64,000 bases of DNA from the NCBI GenBank assembly GCA_003327435.1, contig QOQV01000002.1, positions 124,001 to 188,000 on the forward strand, in the 5' to 3' direction. The number at the start of each line of letters is the position of its first letter. The stretch's first letter is position 1. This document shows, piece after piece, positions 54,601 through 63,000 of the stretch. The notes beneath the pieces were generated by a model. The model did no database searches, was not told the DNA's origin, and worked only from the letters and a program-made list of their open reading frames with translations. Source of the DNA: Ignavibacteriota bacterium (GTDB lineage: Bacteria > Bacteroidota > Ignavibacteria > UBA10030 > BY39). The position numbers and the translations under genes were made by a program.

Positions 54601-54923
54601 ACAGATTTAAAAAATACAAACTTGGTAAATTGATAGGGAAAAGGTCCTGGGGTGGAGTCGTTGGAATTCGAGGTACACTCCCATTGCTTGATGGCGGTTA
54701 TTTAATGAAACCTGAATTTTCAAGATATGATGATGAAGGTAAAGGCTGGATAATCGAAGGTGAAGGTGTTGAACCCGATATTTATGTTGATAATGATCCA
54801 GCAAAAGAATTTGAAGGTATTGACGAACAATTGGATAAAGCTATAGAGGTAATACTTGAAGAATTAAAAACACAGGAAAAACAAATTCTTCCTATTCCTC
54901 CATATCCTGATAAAAGTAAATAA
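51645..54923 (+). CDS. Tricorn-like protease (beta-propellers, PDZ, S41 core)
   Basis: A 1092-residue secreted tricorn homologue with a signal peptide. The first 540 residues are PD40/WD-like beta-propeller blades (FSPDGKFIAFTG, WSPDGKYIAYIS). A lysine/glutamate-rich linker lies near 550-590, a C1/S41 helical part follows, then PDZ (about 785-860) and the S41 core. Nucleophile Ser979 lies in FSASDGDLFP and His755 in LNAGHAYVGG. Archaeal tricorn has a serine before this histidine; here it is Gly754. It likely trims peptides produced by other periplasmic proteases. Confidence 0.88.
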   Translation: MKKYFILTAVLIIFCNAFSQIDEAKLLRFPAIFGNQLVFTYAGDLYTVSAQGGIARKLTSFEGYEMFARFSPDGKFIAFTGEYDGNREVYLMSSEGGEPKRLTYSATLNRDDVADRMGPNNIVMGWKNDGKHIVFRSRMREFNDFKGQLYLASIEGGIPEQLPLPRGGFCSFSPDDKKLAYNRVFREFRTWKRYRGGMADDIWIYDFQTKKTENITNNPAQDIIPMWIGNKIYFLSDRDENKRMNLFVYDLNTKQTKQLTFFKDYDIKFPSNSRESIVFENGGYIYKFDISNEKYEKISIKIANDLVTGRNQLIDASKNITNYEISPDGKRALFGARGDIFTVPEKYGNIRNLTQTPGVHERNSLWSPDGKYIAYISDASGEDEIYIMQADQNGSSEQLTFNSDTYKYQIIWSPDSRKIMWADKKLRLRYVDIQTKKVTDVAQAEEWEFSDYNWSPDSKWITYSKPEVESMSKIYIFSVESGKTFEVTDGWYTSTKPVFSSDGKYLFFVSDRDFNPIYGRTEWNHIYLDMSRIYLITLNKDIKSPFEPKSDEVEIPKQEEKQNKDVKSKDQKGTQPEKKEIQVKIDFDGIKNRIAALPIDPADYRNLASVGDKLYYIKRSSKDTINYLKMFEFDKLKETELGNIDGFEISANGKKMLVSKDKRYAIIELPSSKLEIKDYLNTSPMEMFVDRKAEWKQIFNECWRQMRDFFYAPNMHGVDWKAVKANYEPLVEYVNHRADLTYIIGEMVGELNAGHAYVGGGDVPSPKRIQTGLLGAQVEKDPASQYFRIKKILKGENWTKNIRSPLTEIGVNAREGDYILAVNGKSTKNMVDIYESLVNTVGKQVKLKINSQPKEQGSREVVVIPIADESGLYYYNWVQNNLAKVEKATNGKVGYIHVPDMGVTGLNEFVKYFYPQLRKKALIIDVRGNGGGNVSPMLIERLRREIVMFTFARNTIATPDPEAMIWGPKVCLLDEFSASDGDLFPYRFKKYKLGKLIGKRSWGGVVGIRGTLPLLDGGYLMKPEFSRYDDEGKGWIIEGEGVEPDIYVDNDPAKEFEGIDEQLDKAIEVILEELKTQEKQILPIPPYPDKSK

Positions 54924-54953
54924 ATGGTATCGAAAGACTAAAAATAAAATAAT

Positions 54954-54982
54954 TTGAAACTTTTTTCAATTTGAGATATCAT
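54954..54982 (+). promoter_or_regulatory. Candidate promoter of htpX
   Basis: TTGAAA (54954-54959), a 17-base spacer and TATCAT (54977-54982). It is about 94 bases before the ATG at 55076, leaving an AT-rich leader in which I see nothing else distinct. Confidence 0.35.
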
Positions 54983-55075
54983 ATAACTAAATCATCATTA
55001 TGTAATTTTGATTATTTTGATGGTTTTTGTTAATTTTATTAACGAAAATATTTGTAAAACTATAAGCAGAGAATT

Positions 55076-55924
55076 ATGAACACTATAAAAACCGTTTTGT
55101 TAATGACATTTTTGACCCTACTGTTAATCTTTATTGGAAATCTAATTGGTGGTAATGGTGGAATGATAATTGCTTTTATATTCGCATTAATTATGAACTT
55201 TACGACCTACTGGTTCAGTGATAAGATTATTTTAAAAATGTATGGTGCACAGCAAATTCTACCTCAGGATAGTCCTGAGCTATTTAGGATTGTTGAAGAG
55301 TTAACTACCAGATCAAATCTGCCACTACCTAAGGTTTATATTATTCCATCAAGTCAACCAAATGCTTTTGCTACTGGGCGGAATCCACGAAATTCTGCAA
55401 TTGCGCTAACCGAAGGTATTATAAAATTGTTGAATCGCGAAGAATTGATGGGTGTGATCGCTCATGAATTGGCGCATGTTAAAAATCGTGATATACTTGT
55501 CGGTACTATTGCTGCCACAATAGCAGGAGCAATCAGTATGCTTGCCAATATGGCTCAATGGGCGATGATATTTGGTGGTAGAGGGAGTAATGATCGTGAA
55601 GGTAATCCAATCGCATTGCTTGTCACAATTATCGTGGCTCCTATCGCAGCTATGCTTATACAAATGGCAATTTCTCGCTCCAGAGAATATATGGCAGATG
55701 AATCAGGTGCTAAAATGGCAACTAATCCACTTTATTTAGCAAATGCTCTAAGAAAGTTACATATAAAAAGCCAACAAATTCCAATGCAAGCAAATGCAGC
55801 AACAGCTCATCTATTTATTGTTAATCCTTTGAATGCAAGCGGAGTGGCTAAATTATTCAGTACCCATCCTCCAATCGAAGAACGAATAAAGAGATTGGAA
55901 TCTATGGTTTATGGTAACTATTAA
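55076..55924 (+). CDS. htpX: Membrane protease HtpX
   Basis: HtpX is an inner-membrane M48 protease in membrane-protein quality control. Two N-terminal membrane helices (about 5-22 and 28-46) precede the zinc motif HELAH (130-134), and further helices follow near 150-170 and 180-200. The third ligand is the glutamate in ADESGAK. 282 residues is the usual length. It is followed by purC at a 9-base gap, an unrelated function. Confidence 0.93.
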   Translation: MNTIKTVLLMTFLTLLLIFIGNLIGGNGGMIIAFIFALIMNFTTYWFSDKIILKMYGAQQILPQDSPELFRIVEELTTRSNLPLPKVYIIPSSQPNAFATGRNPRNSAIALTEGIIKLLNREELMGVIAHELAHVKNRDILVGTIAATIAGAISMLANMAQWAMIFGGRGSNDREGNPIALLVTIIVAPIAAMLIQMAISRSREYMADESGAKMATNPLYLANALRKLHIKSQQIPMQANAATAHLFIVNPLNASGVAKLFSTHPPIEERIKRLESMVYGNY

Positions 55925-55933
55925 TAGGAAATT

Positions 55934-56821
55934 ATGCAACCCGAAGTTGTTCTCCAAACGAGTTTAAATAATTTCAAACTTTACAATAGAGGTAAAGTTA
56001 GAGATGTGTATGAGCTCGAAGATAAATTGCTGATTATTTCTACTGACCGTATATCTGCATTTGATGTGGTTTTCCCTAACGGCATTCCTCACAAGGGAAG
56101 AGTGCTCAATTTGATTTCAGCTTTCTGGTTCAAGAAATTTAAAAATATTTTTCCGAACCATTTCATTACAACAGATATTGGTTATTATATACGCGATGAG
56201 CAGAAATTATTAGCAGGTCGGTCGATGATAGTAAAAAAAACTGAACCTATAAAAATAGAAGCGGTGGTTAGAGGTTACCTTGCTGGTTCTGCTTTAAATG
56301 AATATAAAAAAACTGGAAGTGTATGTGGTATTAAATTGCCACAAGGTTTAAAAGAATCATCAAAATTACCCGAACCAATTTTCACTCCATCTACAAAAGC
56401 AGATGTTGGACATGATGAAAACATAACTGACTCTCAAGCAATTAATTTGATGGGGAAAGAATTATTTGAGAAAATAAAAGAAACAAGTTTAAAACTATAT
56501 AACGAAATAGCTGAATATACCTATCACAGAGGTATAATCTTTGCTGATACAAAATTTGAATTTGGTTTGCTTGATAACGAATTAATCCTTATAGATGAAG
56601 TAGGTACACCGGATTCATCCAGGTTCTGGGATCTCTCAACATATAAGGAAGGGTTTTCACAACCATCTTTCGATAAGCAATATGTTAGGGATTATCTAAT
56701 CAAGATTGGTTGGGATAAAAATCCACCAGCTCCCGAATTACCGGAAGATATTGTAAAGGGAACTAGTGAACGCTATTTAACTGCATATAAAATGATTGTA
56801 GGTGAAGAGCTTCAGGTGTGA
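55934..56821 (+). CDS. purC: Phosphoribosylaminoimidazole-succinocarboxamide synthase
   Basis: PurC joins aspartate to CAIR in purine synthesis. GKVRDVYELEDKLLIISTDR (residues 16-35) is the N-terminal ATP-binding signature, VVRGYLAGSALNEYKKTG the substrate loop, and IDEVGTPDSSRFW the C-terminal motif. The 295-residue form is the longer type, as in Bacteroidota and yeast. It overlaps the tsaC/sua5 gene by 4 bases, with purE two genes away. Confidence 0.95.
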   Translation: MQPEVVLQTSLNNFKLYNRGKVRDVYELEDKLLIISTDRISAFDVVFPNGIPHKGRVLNLISAFWFKKFKNIFPNHFITTDIGYYIRDEQKLLAGRSMIVKKTEPIKIEAVVRGYLAGSALNEYKKTGSVCGIKLPQGLKESSKLPEPIFTPSTKADVGHDENITDSQAINLMGKELFEKIKETSLKLYNEIAEYTYHRGIIFADTKFEFGLLDNELILIDEVGTPDSSRFWDLSTYKEGFSQPSFDKQYVRDYLIKIGWDKNPPAPELPEDIVKGTSERYLTAYKMIVGEELQV

Positions 56822-57822
56822 AAACTCAGATAGTAAAAGTATCTTTAGAGAATCCAGAATATAATATCATTCATATTGCAGCGGAGATACTAAAAATTGG
56901 TGGTTTAGTTGCTTTTCCGACTGAAACTGTATACGGCCTCGGTGCAGACGCTTTTAATCCTGATGCTGTAAGAAGGGTCTTTGAAGCAAAAAATCGACCC
57001 CAAGATAATCCTCTGATAGTTCACATATCTGACTATAATCAATTAATGGAGATAACTGACTTCATACCGGAAGTAGGTAAAATTATAACTAACGCATTCT
57101 GGCCAGGCCCGTTGACAATTGTTGTAAAAGCTTCTAAGTTTATACCAACAGTAGTTACCGGGGGGATGGAAACTGTTGCTGTAAGAATGCCGAAGAATAA
57201 AGTTGCACTAAAACTGATAGACAGTTTAGGCAAACCAATTGTCGGACCCAGTGCAAATTTATCAGGTAAGCCAAGCCCAACAACAGCTGAACATGTATAT
57301 CAAGATTTAAATGGTAAAATAGATCTTATTTTGGATGCTGGTCCAACAGAAATCGGTGTGGAATCTACTGTCGTAGATATAACTGTTCAGCCACCATTAA
57401 TCTTGAGATTTGGTGGTCTTACAAGAGAAAAAATAGAACAATTAATTGGTGATGTAGAAACTACGGAGGATCTTAAATACATTAGAAGGTCCCCCGGAAC
57501 AAGATATCGGCATTATGCACCTGAAGCAAAAGTTGTGTTGGTCGAAAGAGGTGATGCACTAACATTTAACCGCTTAGTCCAAAAATATATCGATGAAGGT
57601 TTTAAAGTGGGTTATATAGTATATTCGGATGAAATAAAACCTGATAAAAATTTGGTGGGGAAAATAGTATCAAAAGATATAGAAATCTATGCGAAAGAAC
57701 TATTCCAATCATTGAGAGATTTAGATATGCAAAATGTTGATGTAATTTTGGTCGAAAGTGTTGAAGCTAAAGGTATCGGAACAGCAATAATGGATAGGTT
57801 AATAAAAGCATCAAAACCATAG
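56818..57822 (+). CDS. tsaC: L-threonylcarbamoyladenylate synthase (Sua5 form)
   Basis: The enzyme makes threonylcarbamoyl-AMP, the donor for t6A37 in tRNA; mtaB at 6317 then methylthiolates t6A. The YrdC domain has GGLVAFPTETVYGLGADA near residues 28-45 and GPSANLSGKPSPTTAEHV near 142. The extra C-terminal Sua5 domain (about 220-334, after RSPGTRYRHYAP) distinguishes it from short TsaC. The start is GTG at 56818, overlapping the purC stop (GTGTGA). Confidence 0.92.
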   Translation: MKTQIVKVSLENPEYNIIHIAAEILKIGGLVAFPTETVYGLGADAFNPDAVRRVFEAKNRPQDNPLIVHISDYNQLMEITDFIPEVGKIITNAFWPGPLTIVVKASKFIPTVVTGGMETVAVRMPKNKVALKLIDSLGKPIVGPSANLSGKPSPTTAEHVYQDLNGKIDLILDAGPTEIGVESTVVDITVQPPLILRFGGLTREKIEQLIGDVETTEDLKYIRRSPGTRYRHYAPEAKVVLVERGDALTFNRLVQKYIDEGFKVGYIVYSDEIKPDKNLVGKIVSKDIEIYAKELFQSLRDLDMQNVDVILVESVEAKGIGTAIMDRLIKASKP

Positions 57823-57842
57823 AATAAATATAGGTTAGGAAT

Positions 57843-58364
57843 ATGAAAAAAAAGACAAAAACCAATTTAACTGAAACAAAAAGTTCCACAAGAAAAGTGT
57901 TGGTTACAATTTTAATGGGAAGTGAGAATGATCGTCCAGCAATGGTGGCAGCGGAAGAAATTCTAAAAAACTTTGAAATAGGTTATGAATTAAAAATTAT
58001 ATCTGCACACCGTTTACCTGATAGGTTGAAAGAATATTTAAGCAATATTGAGGAGCGAGGAATAGAAGTTGTGATTGCTGGAGCTGGAATGGCTGCACAT
58101 TTGCCAGGTGTTGTGGCATCACATGTAAAAATTCCAGTAATTGGAGTACCTATTCAAAGTGGGGCTTTGAACGGATTAGATGCATTATTCAGCATTGTGC
58201 AGATGCCAAGTGGGGTGCCGGTTGCCACAATGGCTATTAATGGTTCAAAAAATGCGGCAATTTTTGCAACTCAAATACTTTCATTAAAATATCCTGAAAT
58301 TAGGGAAAAATATATGAAATTTAATAATGAAAATAAACAAAAATTGGAAAAACTCATTAATTAA
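57843..58364 (+). CDS. purE: N5-carboxyaminoimidazole ribonucleotide mutase
   Basis: PurE shifts the carboxyl group from N5 to C4 of the imidazole. MGSENDRPAMVAAEEIL near residue 25, ISAHRLPDRL near 55 and GAGMAAHLPGVVASH near 80 are the family signatures. A lysine-rich 18-residue tail precedes the domain. It follows tsaC/sua5 by 20 bases. PurK is not in the window. Confidence 0.94.
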   Translation: MKKKTKTNLTETKSSTRKVLVTILMGSENDRPAMVAAEEILKNFEIGYELKIISAHRLPDRLKEYLSNIEERGIEVVIAGAGMAAHLPGVVASHVKIPVIGVPIQSGALNGLDALFSIVQMPSGVPVATMAINGSKNAAIFATQILSLKYPEIREKYMKFNNENKQKLEKLIN

Positions 58365-58437
58365 AAAAATATTATGCTTTTAACCTATTGAATTACAATA
58401 ACTTATGTAAAATTAAACATTTATTTTATAAAACTAC

Positions 58438-58466
58438 TTGATAATTTGAAAAAAATTTCGTATAAT
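58438..58466 (+). promoter_or_regulatory. Strong candidate promoter of the zinc-ribbon gene
   Basis: TTGATA (58438-58443), a 17-base spacer and a consensus TATAAT (58461-58466), 85 bases before the ATG at 58551. Confidence 0.6.
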
Positions 58467-58550
58467 ATGAACAAAATTGGTTGTAGAATAGTTGTATAAG
58501 TGAATCAATTAATCGAAAAAATTAAAAATTAAGGATAATATAGAGAAATT

Positions 58551-58748
58551 ATGGAAGTTAAATCGAAAGCAAAAGTAATAGGTCTGGTAATTACGACCTG
58601 TCCTGCATGTCATAATCCGATTAATTTTGATCGGCAAACCACAAAAATTTGTGCTTATTGTGAAACAGAAGTTCAAATTAATCTGGACAAAGTAGAAGTA
58701 AGTTTAAAAAGTCCTATCAATAAAAAAGTAAAACTAAATTTAAATTGA
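58551..58748 (+). CDS. Mini zinc-ribbon protein (65 residues)
   Basis: One CxxC zinc knuckle, TCPACHNPINF (Cys17, Cys20), pairs with CAYCETEVQINL (Cys33, Cys36), giving a treble-clef or ribbon fold. The rest is basic and short. It has its own consensus promoter and a terminator directly after, so it is a single-gene transcript, unusual in this dense genome. Function unknown; nucleic-acid or metal-related roles are typical of such folds. Confidence 0.7.
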   Translation: MEVKSKAKVIGLVITTCPACHNPINFDRQTTKICAYCETEVQINLDKVEVSLKSPINKKVKLNLN

Positions 58749-58750
58749 TA

Positions 58751-58783
58751 AAATATTTCTCCAGAAATGGAGAAATATTTTTT
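58751..58783 (+). terminator. Rho-independent terminator after the zinc-ribbon gene
   Basis: AAATATTTCTCC (58751-58762) pairs perfectly with GGAGAAATATTT (58769-58780) around a 6-base loop; a T-run continues to 58783. Because the alternative upstream start of the next gene (58767) falls inside this hairpin, the later start at 58818 is preferred. Confidence 0.8.
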
Positions 58784-58817
58784 GGATAAAAATTGGACTA
58801 AAATAGTCGTATTTAAT

Positions 58818-59225
58818 ATGTTAAGTTTCTCAAAAAAAATAGAATATGGTTTAATAGCACTTCGCTATATGGCATCACTTGGAGAAGGTGAACTTGTACC
58901 AGCAAAAGAGATATCAGATAAGTATCGGATTTCCTATGAGCTTTTAGCAAAAGTATTACAAAAATTGACCAAAGCTGGGATAATAAATTCTTTTTATGGT
59001 GTCAATGGTGGATATGCACTGGCAAAACCACCTGACAAAATAAAATTATCAGAAGTAATTCAAGCACTTGAAGGGAAATCGCATATTAATATTGTGACTT
59101 GTAATACCACTGATCCTGAGTCGTGTGATATCTTTGATAGATGTACGATAAAAACTCCGCTATCAAAAATTCAGAGTGTTATAAATAATATGTTTAATGA
59201 GATAAGCATTTCAGAGATATTGTGA
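58818..59225 (+). CDS. Rrf2 family Fe-S-responsive regulator of the suf operon
   Basis: A 135-residue winged-helix protein starting MLSFSKKIEYGLIALRYMA. The DNA-reading wing is in YGVNGGYALAKPPDKIKL. Three cysteines near the C-terminus (Cys-x7-Cys-x5-Cys in CNTTDPESCDIFDRC) can hold a cluster, as in IscR/SufR. It is first gene of the suf operon and overlaps the desulfurase start. It probably represses the operon when clusters are plentiful. Confidence 0.85.
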   Translation: MLSFSKKIEYGLIALRYMASLGEGELVPAKEISDKYRISYELLAKVLQKLTKAGIINSFYGVNGGYALAKPPDKIKLSEVIQALEGKSHINIVTCNTTDPESCDIFDRCTIKTPLSKIQSVINNMFNEISISEIL

Positions 59226-60403
59226 TGAAGATGATATATATGGATAATCATGCTACTACTCAACTTGATCCTCAAGTGTTGAAGGAAATGTTGCCATATT
59301 TTACTGAACATTATGGTAATCCAGCAAGTCGGCAACATCGATTTGGTTGGGTAGCTGAGGAAGCCGTTGAATCTGCGAGAAACAAAATTGCAAAAGTATT
59401 GAATGCTGAGCCGAACGAAATTATTTTTACCAGTGGCGCAACTGAATCTAATAATCTTGCAATCAAGGGCATTGCTGAAGCATATGCTCCAAAAGGAAAA
59501 CATATTATTACCGTTTCTACCGAACATAAGTCGGTGTTAGATACCTGTGTTCACCTTAGCAAAGCTGGTTTCCAGGTAACTTTTCTACCAGTTGATGAAT
59601 TTGGTTTAATAGATTTAAATATTTTAGAAAGAGAAATCAGAAACGATACAATTTTGATTTCTGTGATGTATGCAAATAATGAAATCGGAACTATACAGAA
59701 TATTAGTGCTATTTCGAGAATAGCAACTGAAAGAAATGTTATTTTCCATACCGACGCAACCCAAGCAATTGGAAAAATTAAAATAGATTTGAAAAATTCT
59801 AATATAGATTTACTTTCTTTTTCCGGTCACAAAATATATGGGCCAAAAGGTATCGGTGTACTTTACTTTAAAAATAAATTTCCTAAGATTAAGTTAATTC
59901 CACAAATTGACGGCGGTGGACATGAAAGAGGATTGAGGTCCGGTACTTTAAATGTACCAGCAATTGTAGGTTTAGCAAAAGCCCTTGAGCTTTGTGATCA
60001 ACTTATGGATGAAGAAAATCGCCGTTTGTTGGAATATAGAAACAAAATGCAATCAGAATTTTTCGCAAATATTGAGAATGTATTTTTAAATGGACATCCA
60101 ACTCAGAGAATTTCCAATAATTTAAATCTTAGTTTTCTTTATGTTGAAGACACGGCACTTATTATGGCATTAAAAGATGTTGCTGTTTCTTCAGGCTCCG
60201 CATGTACAACTGCAAATGCACAGGTTTCTCATGTATTAAAAGCTTTAGGATTAAGTGATAATAGAATTCATTCAGCTATTAGGTTTGGTTTGGGAAGATT
60301 TAACACTGCGCAGGAAGTCGATTATGTTATTGAAAAAGTGATTACAGAAGTGAAAAAATTACGCAATTTATCATCATACAAAAGTAAAAAGGTTAAAACA
60401 TGA
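59225..60403 (+). CDS. Cysteine desulfurase (IscS/NifS type)
   Basis: A pyridoxal-phosphate enzyme of about 392 residues that takes sulfur from cysteine. The N-terminus YMDNHATTQLDP, the PLP lysine in SFSGHKIYGPKGIG and the active-site cysteine in SSGSACTTANAQVSH are visible. The flexible SGSACTT loop marks the IscS/NifS group rather than SufS, which is notable inside a suf operon. GTG at 59222 and ATG at 59225 both work; ATG is preferred. It overlaps the regulator stop. Confidence 0.92.
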   Translation: MKMIYMDNHATTQLDPQVLKEMLPYFTEHYGNPASRQHRFGWVAEEAVESARNKIAKVLNAEPNEIIFTSGATESNNLAIKGIAEAYAPKGKHIITVSTEHKSVLDTCVHLSKAGFQVTFLPVDEFGLIDLNILEREIRNDTILISVMYANNEIGTIQNISAISRIATERNVIFHTDATQAIGKIKIDLKNSNIDLLSFSGHKIYGPKGIGVLYFKNKFPKIKLIPQIDGGGHERGLRSGTLNVPAIVGLAKALELCDQLMDEENRRLLEYRNKMQSEFFANIENVFLNGHPTQRISNNLNLSFLYVEDTALIMALKDVAVSSGSACTTANAQVSHVLKALGLSDNRIHSAIRFGLGRFNTAQEVDYVIEKVITEVKKLRNLSSYKSKKVKT

Positions 60404-60720
60404 AATCAAAAGAACAATTTTCAGATTTTATCATTTCAAACCAGAAAGAATTTTTAAAGTATTTGAAATCCAAATTCCCAATGTTCCATAAATCGAATAT
60501 CTTTTTGCAGGATCTATATTATGGTATTTACCATTTTTTAAAAGATAAAGGAAAAAAAGTTAAATTTGGTTTATGTGTTGACATCTTTCCAATGATAATA
60601 CAACATTTTGAAAAGGAAAATGTTTTTAAAAAAATCGATAATCGAACCTGGATGTTAAACAATATTGAGTATTTAACTCCACGGGTCAACGAAAAAGTAA
60701 ATTTAGATGTAAAACAATAA
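60400..60720 (+). CDS. Unknown 106-residue protein in the suf operon
   Basis: I do not recognise this protein. It starts with ATGA overlapping the desulfurase stop, and ends 12 bases before sufC, so it belongs to the operon. It is basic, without signal peptide or membrane helix, and predicted alpha-helical with aromatic clusters (FLQDLYYGIYHFLKDKGKKV). It has one cysteine (Cys59, in GLCVDIF). SufE or SufU would be expected at this place, but the sequence shows no SufE/SufU motifs. It might replace that sulfur-transfer step, an inference from position. Confidence 0.6.
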   Translation: MKSKEQFSDFIISNQKEFLKYLKSKFPMFHKSNIFLQDLYYGIYHFLKDKGKKVKFGLCVDIFPMIIQHFEKENVFKKIDNRTWMLNNIEYLTPRVNEKVNLDVKQ

Positions 60721-60732
60721 AATGAGGAAATA

Positions 60733-61533
60733 ATGGAAAAATTATTAGAAATAAAAGATTTGCATGTAGAAGTAGAAAACAAAGAAATACTGAAGGGTTT
60801 ATCCCTTACAATAAATCGTGGTGAAATTCACGCTATAATGGGACCCAATGGCTCCGGTAAAAGTACTCTGGCAAATACTTTAATGGGACATCCTAATTAT
60901 GTTGTCACAAAAGGTGAAATAATTTTTAAAGGTCAGGATATTCTGGAATTGAGTCCTGATGAGAGAGCTGCATTAGGTTTGTTCCTGGCTTTCCAATACC
61001 CACATGAAATACCTGGAGTAACACTGTTCAATTTTTTAAGAACAGCTGTTAACTCAATCCAGAAAAAGAGAACAGGTGAAGATATTGAAAAGGATCGAAA
61101 AAAAGCAGCATCTTCGATTTTGCAATTCAGTAAAAAGTTAAATGAATATATGAAACTATTAGGGATTGATGAGTCCTTCAGTAAAAGATATGTTAATGAA
61201 GGTTTTTCTGGAGGTGAGAAAAAAAGAGCAGAGATATTGCAACTGGCTATGCTGAAACCTGATCTGGCAATACTTGATGAAACGGATTCAGGATTGGATA
61301 TCGATGCTTTAAAAACAGTATCTGATGGCGTGAATAAAATTGTTACACCCGAACAGAGTATCCTTGTTATAACACACTATCAGCGGTTACTTGATTACAT
61401 CAAACCACATTTTGTTCATGTGCTTGTTAATGGAAAATTGGTAATGTCTGATGGACCAGAATTAGCTTTAACATTGGAAGAAAAGGGATATGATTGGGTT
61501 CGTGATCAGGTAGATACAACAATTATAAATTAA
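60733..61533 (+). CDS. sufC: Fe-S cluster assembly ATPase SufC
   Basis: SufC is the ABC ATPase that drives the SufBCD scaffold. Walker A is GPNGSGKST (near residue 37), the ABC signature is [12 protein letters not shown] and Walker [13 protein letters not shown]. The 266-residue length is a little longer than usual. Next comes sufB with a 16-base gap. Confidence 0.95.
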   Translation: MEKLLEIKDLHVEVENKEILKGLSLTINRGEIHAIMGPNGSGKSTLANTLMGHPNYVVTKGEIIFKGQDILELSPDERAALGLFLAFQYPHEIPGVTLFNFLRTAVNSIQKKRTGEDIEKDRKKAASSILQFSKKLNEYMKLLGIDESFSKRYVNEGFSGGEKKRAEILQLAMLKPDLAILDETDSGLDIDALKTVSDGVNKIVTPEQSILVITHYQRLLDYIKPHFVHVLVNGKLVMSDGPELALTLEEKGYDWVRDQVDTTIIN

Positions 61534-61549
61534 TAAATTAGGAGTAGCT

Positions 61550-62962
61550 ATGAATACAGATATATTAAATATAGATCGTAAGGAAACCTACAAAGAAAAG
61601 TACGGTTTCTATGATAAAGACGCATTTGTTTATCGTACTAAAAAAGGATTATCTGCTGATGTTGTTAAAGAAATTTCGGGTTTGAAAAACGAACCTGAGT
61701 GGATGTTGAAATTCAGATTGAAAGCGCTTGAGATTTTTATGAAAAAACCTATGCCCAATTTTGGAGGTGATCTCAGTCAGTTAAATTTTGATGAAATATA
61801 CTATTACATAAAGCCATCGGAACGGAAGGGTAGAACCTGGGATGAAGTTCCGGAAAAAGTAAAAACTACATTTGAAAAATTAGGAATACCAGAAGCGGAA
61901 AGGAAGTTTCTTGCTGGAGTTGAGGCACAATATGATTCTGAAAGTGTGTACAGCAGTTTAAAAGGGCAGTGGGAGAAATTGGGTGTAATTTTCTGTAGCA
62001 CAGATGAAGCTTTGAAAAATTATCCAGATATACTCAAACAATATTTTGGTACAATTATACCACCTGCTGACAACAAATTTGCAGCACTCAACAGTGCAGT
62101 GTGGAGTGGCGGATCGTTTATTTATGTTCCCGCAGGTGTTCATGTGGATATTCCATTACAGGCATATTTTAGAATAAATTCGGAAAGTGCGGGACAATTT
62201 GAAAGAACACTTATAATTGCTGAGCCAGGTAGTTTTGTTCATTATGTTGAAGGATGTACTGCACCCGTTTATGCTGTTGATGCGTTACACAGTGCAGTTG
62301 TAGAAATCATCGTTAAAGAAGGTGCACGCGTCCGATACACAACTATTCAGAACTGGTCTGATAATGTCTATAACCTCGTAACAAAACGCTCTGCAGTTTA
62401 TAAGGATGCAACAATGGAATGGGTCGATGGTAATATTGGCAGTAAACTTACAATGAAATATCCAGCGGTCTATTTAATGGAAAAAGGTGCACACGGAGAA
62501 GTTCTCTCGGTTGCATACGCTGGCGATGGTCAGCATCAAGATACTGGTGGGAAAGCAATTCATTATGCACCACATACATCCTCTATTATTACCTCGAAAT
62601 CAATCAGTAAAGGGACTGGTAGAGCGAGTTATAGGGGATTGTTAAAAGTTATGAAGGATGCCAAAGGTTCAAAGTCGAGTGTGAAGTGCGATGCTCTCTT
62701 ATTAGATGATACTTCTCGTAGCGATACATATCCAAAAATCGAGATTGATGAAGATGAAGTGCAGATTGGTCATGAAGCAACTGTAAGCCGCGTCGGTGAA
62801 GAACAACTTTTTTATCTTCAAAGTCGTGGTTTATCGGAAGAACAGGCAACCGCAATGATTGTAAGTGGTTTTATAGAACCGATTGTTCGTGAGCTCCCTA
62901 TGGAATATGCTGTAGAGCTAAATCGTTTGATTGCTCTTGAAATGGAAGGTTCAGTTGGTTAA
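61550..62962 (+). CDS. sufB: Fe-S cluster scaffold protein SufB
   Basis: SufB is the main scaffold subunit on which the nascent cluster is built. Length is 470 residues. Characteristic are [48 protein letters not shown] with the cluster-related cysteine, and TEDKG-like region [16 protein letters not shown] precedes the ATG. Together with sufC and sufD it supplies clusters for the cell, among them the large hydrogenase locus. Confidence 0.95.
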   Translation: MNTDILNIDRKETYKEKYGFYDKDAFVYRTKKGLSADVVKEISGLKNEPEWMLKFRLKALEIFMKKPMPNFGGDLSQLNFDEIYYYIKPSERKGRTWDEVPEKVKTTFEKLGIPEAERKFLAGVEAQYDSESVYSSLKGQWEKLGVIFCSTDEALKNYPDILKQYFGTIIPPADNKFAALNSAVWSGGSFIYVPAGVHVDIPLQAYFRINSESAGQFERTLIIAEPGSFVHYVEGCTAPVYAVDALHSAVVEIIVKEGARVRYTTIQNWSDNVYNLVTKRSAVYKDATMEWVDGNIGSKLTMKYPAVYLMEKGAHGEVLSVAYAGDGQHQDTGGKAIHYAPHTSSIITSKSISKGTGRASYRGLLKVMKDAKGSKSSVKCDALLLDDTSRSDTYPKIEIDEDEVQIGHEATVSRVGEEQLFYLQSRGLSEEQATAMIVSGFIEPIVRELPMEYAVELNRLIALEMEGSVG

Positions 62963-63000
62963 AATAATTGTTTAAATATCAATTAGGAAATTATATAGTT

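Noticed and set aside
55026-55054. Bacteroidota-type promoter (TTTG and TAnnTTTG) before htpX
   Set aside because: The -7 match lacks its first T and the spacing is short; the TTGAAA/TATCAT pair at 54954-54982 fits better.
58767-58817. N-terminal extension of the Rrf2 regulator
   Set aside because: The start falls inside the terminator hairpin at 58751-58783; the family begins MLSFSKKIEYGL.
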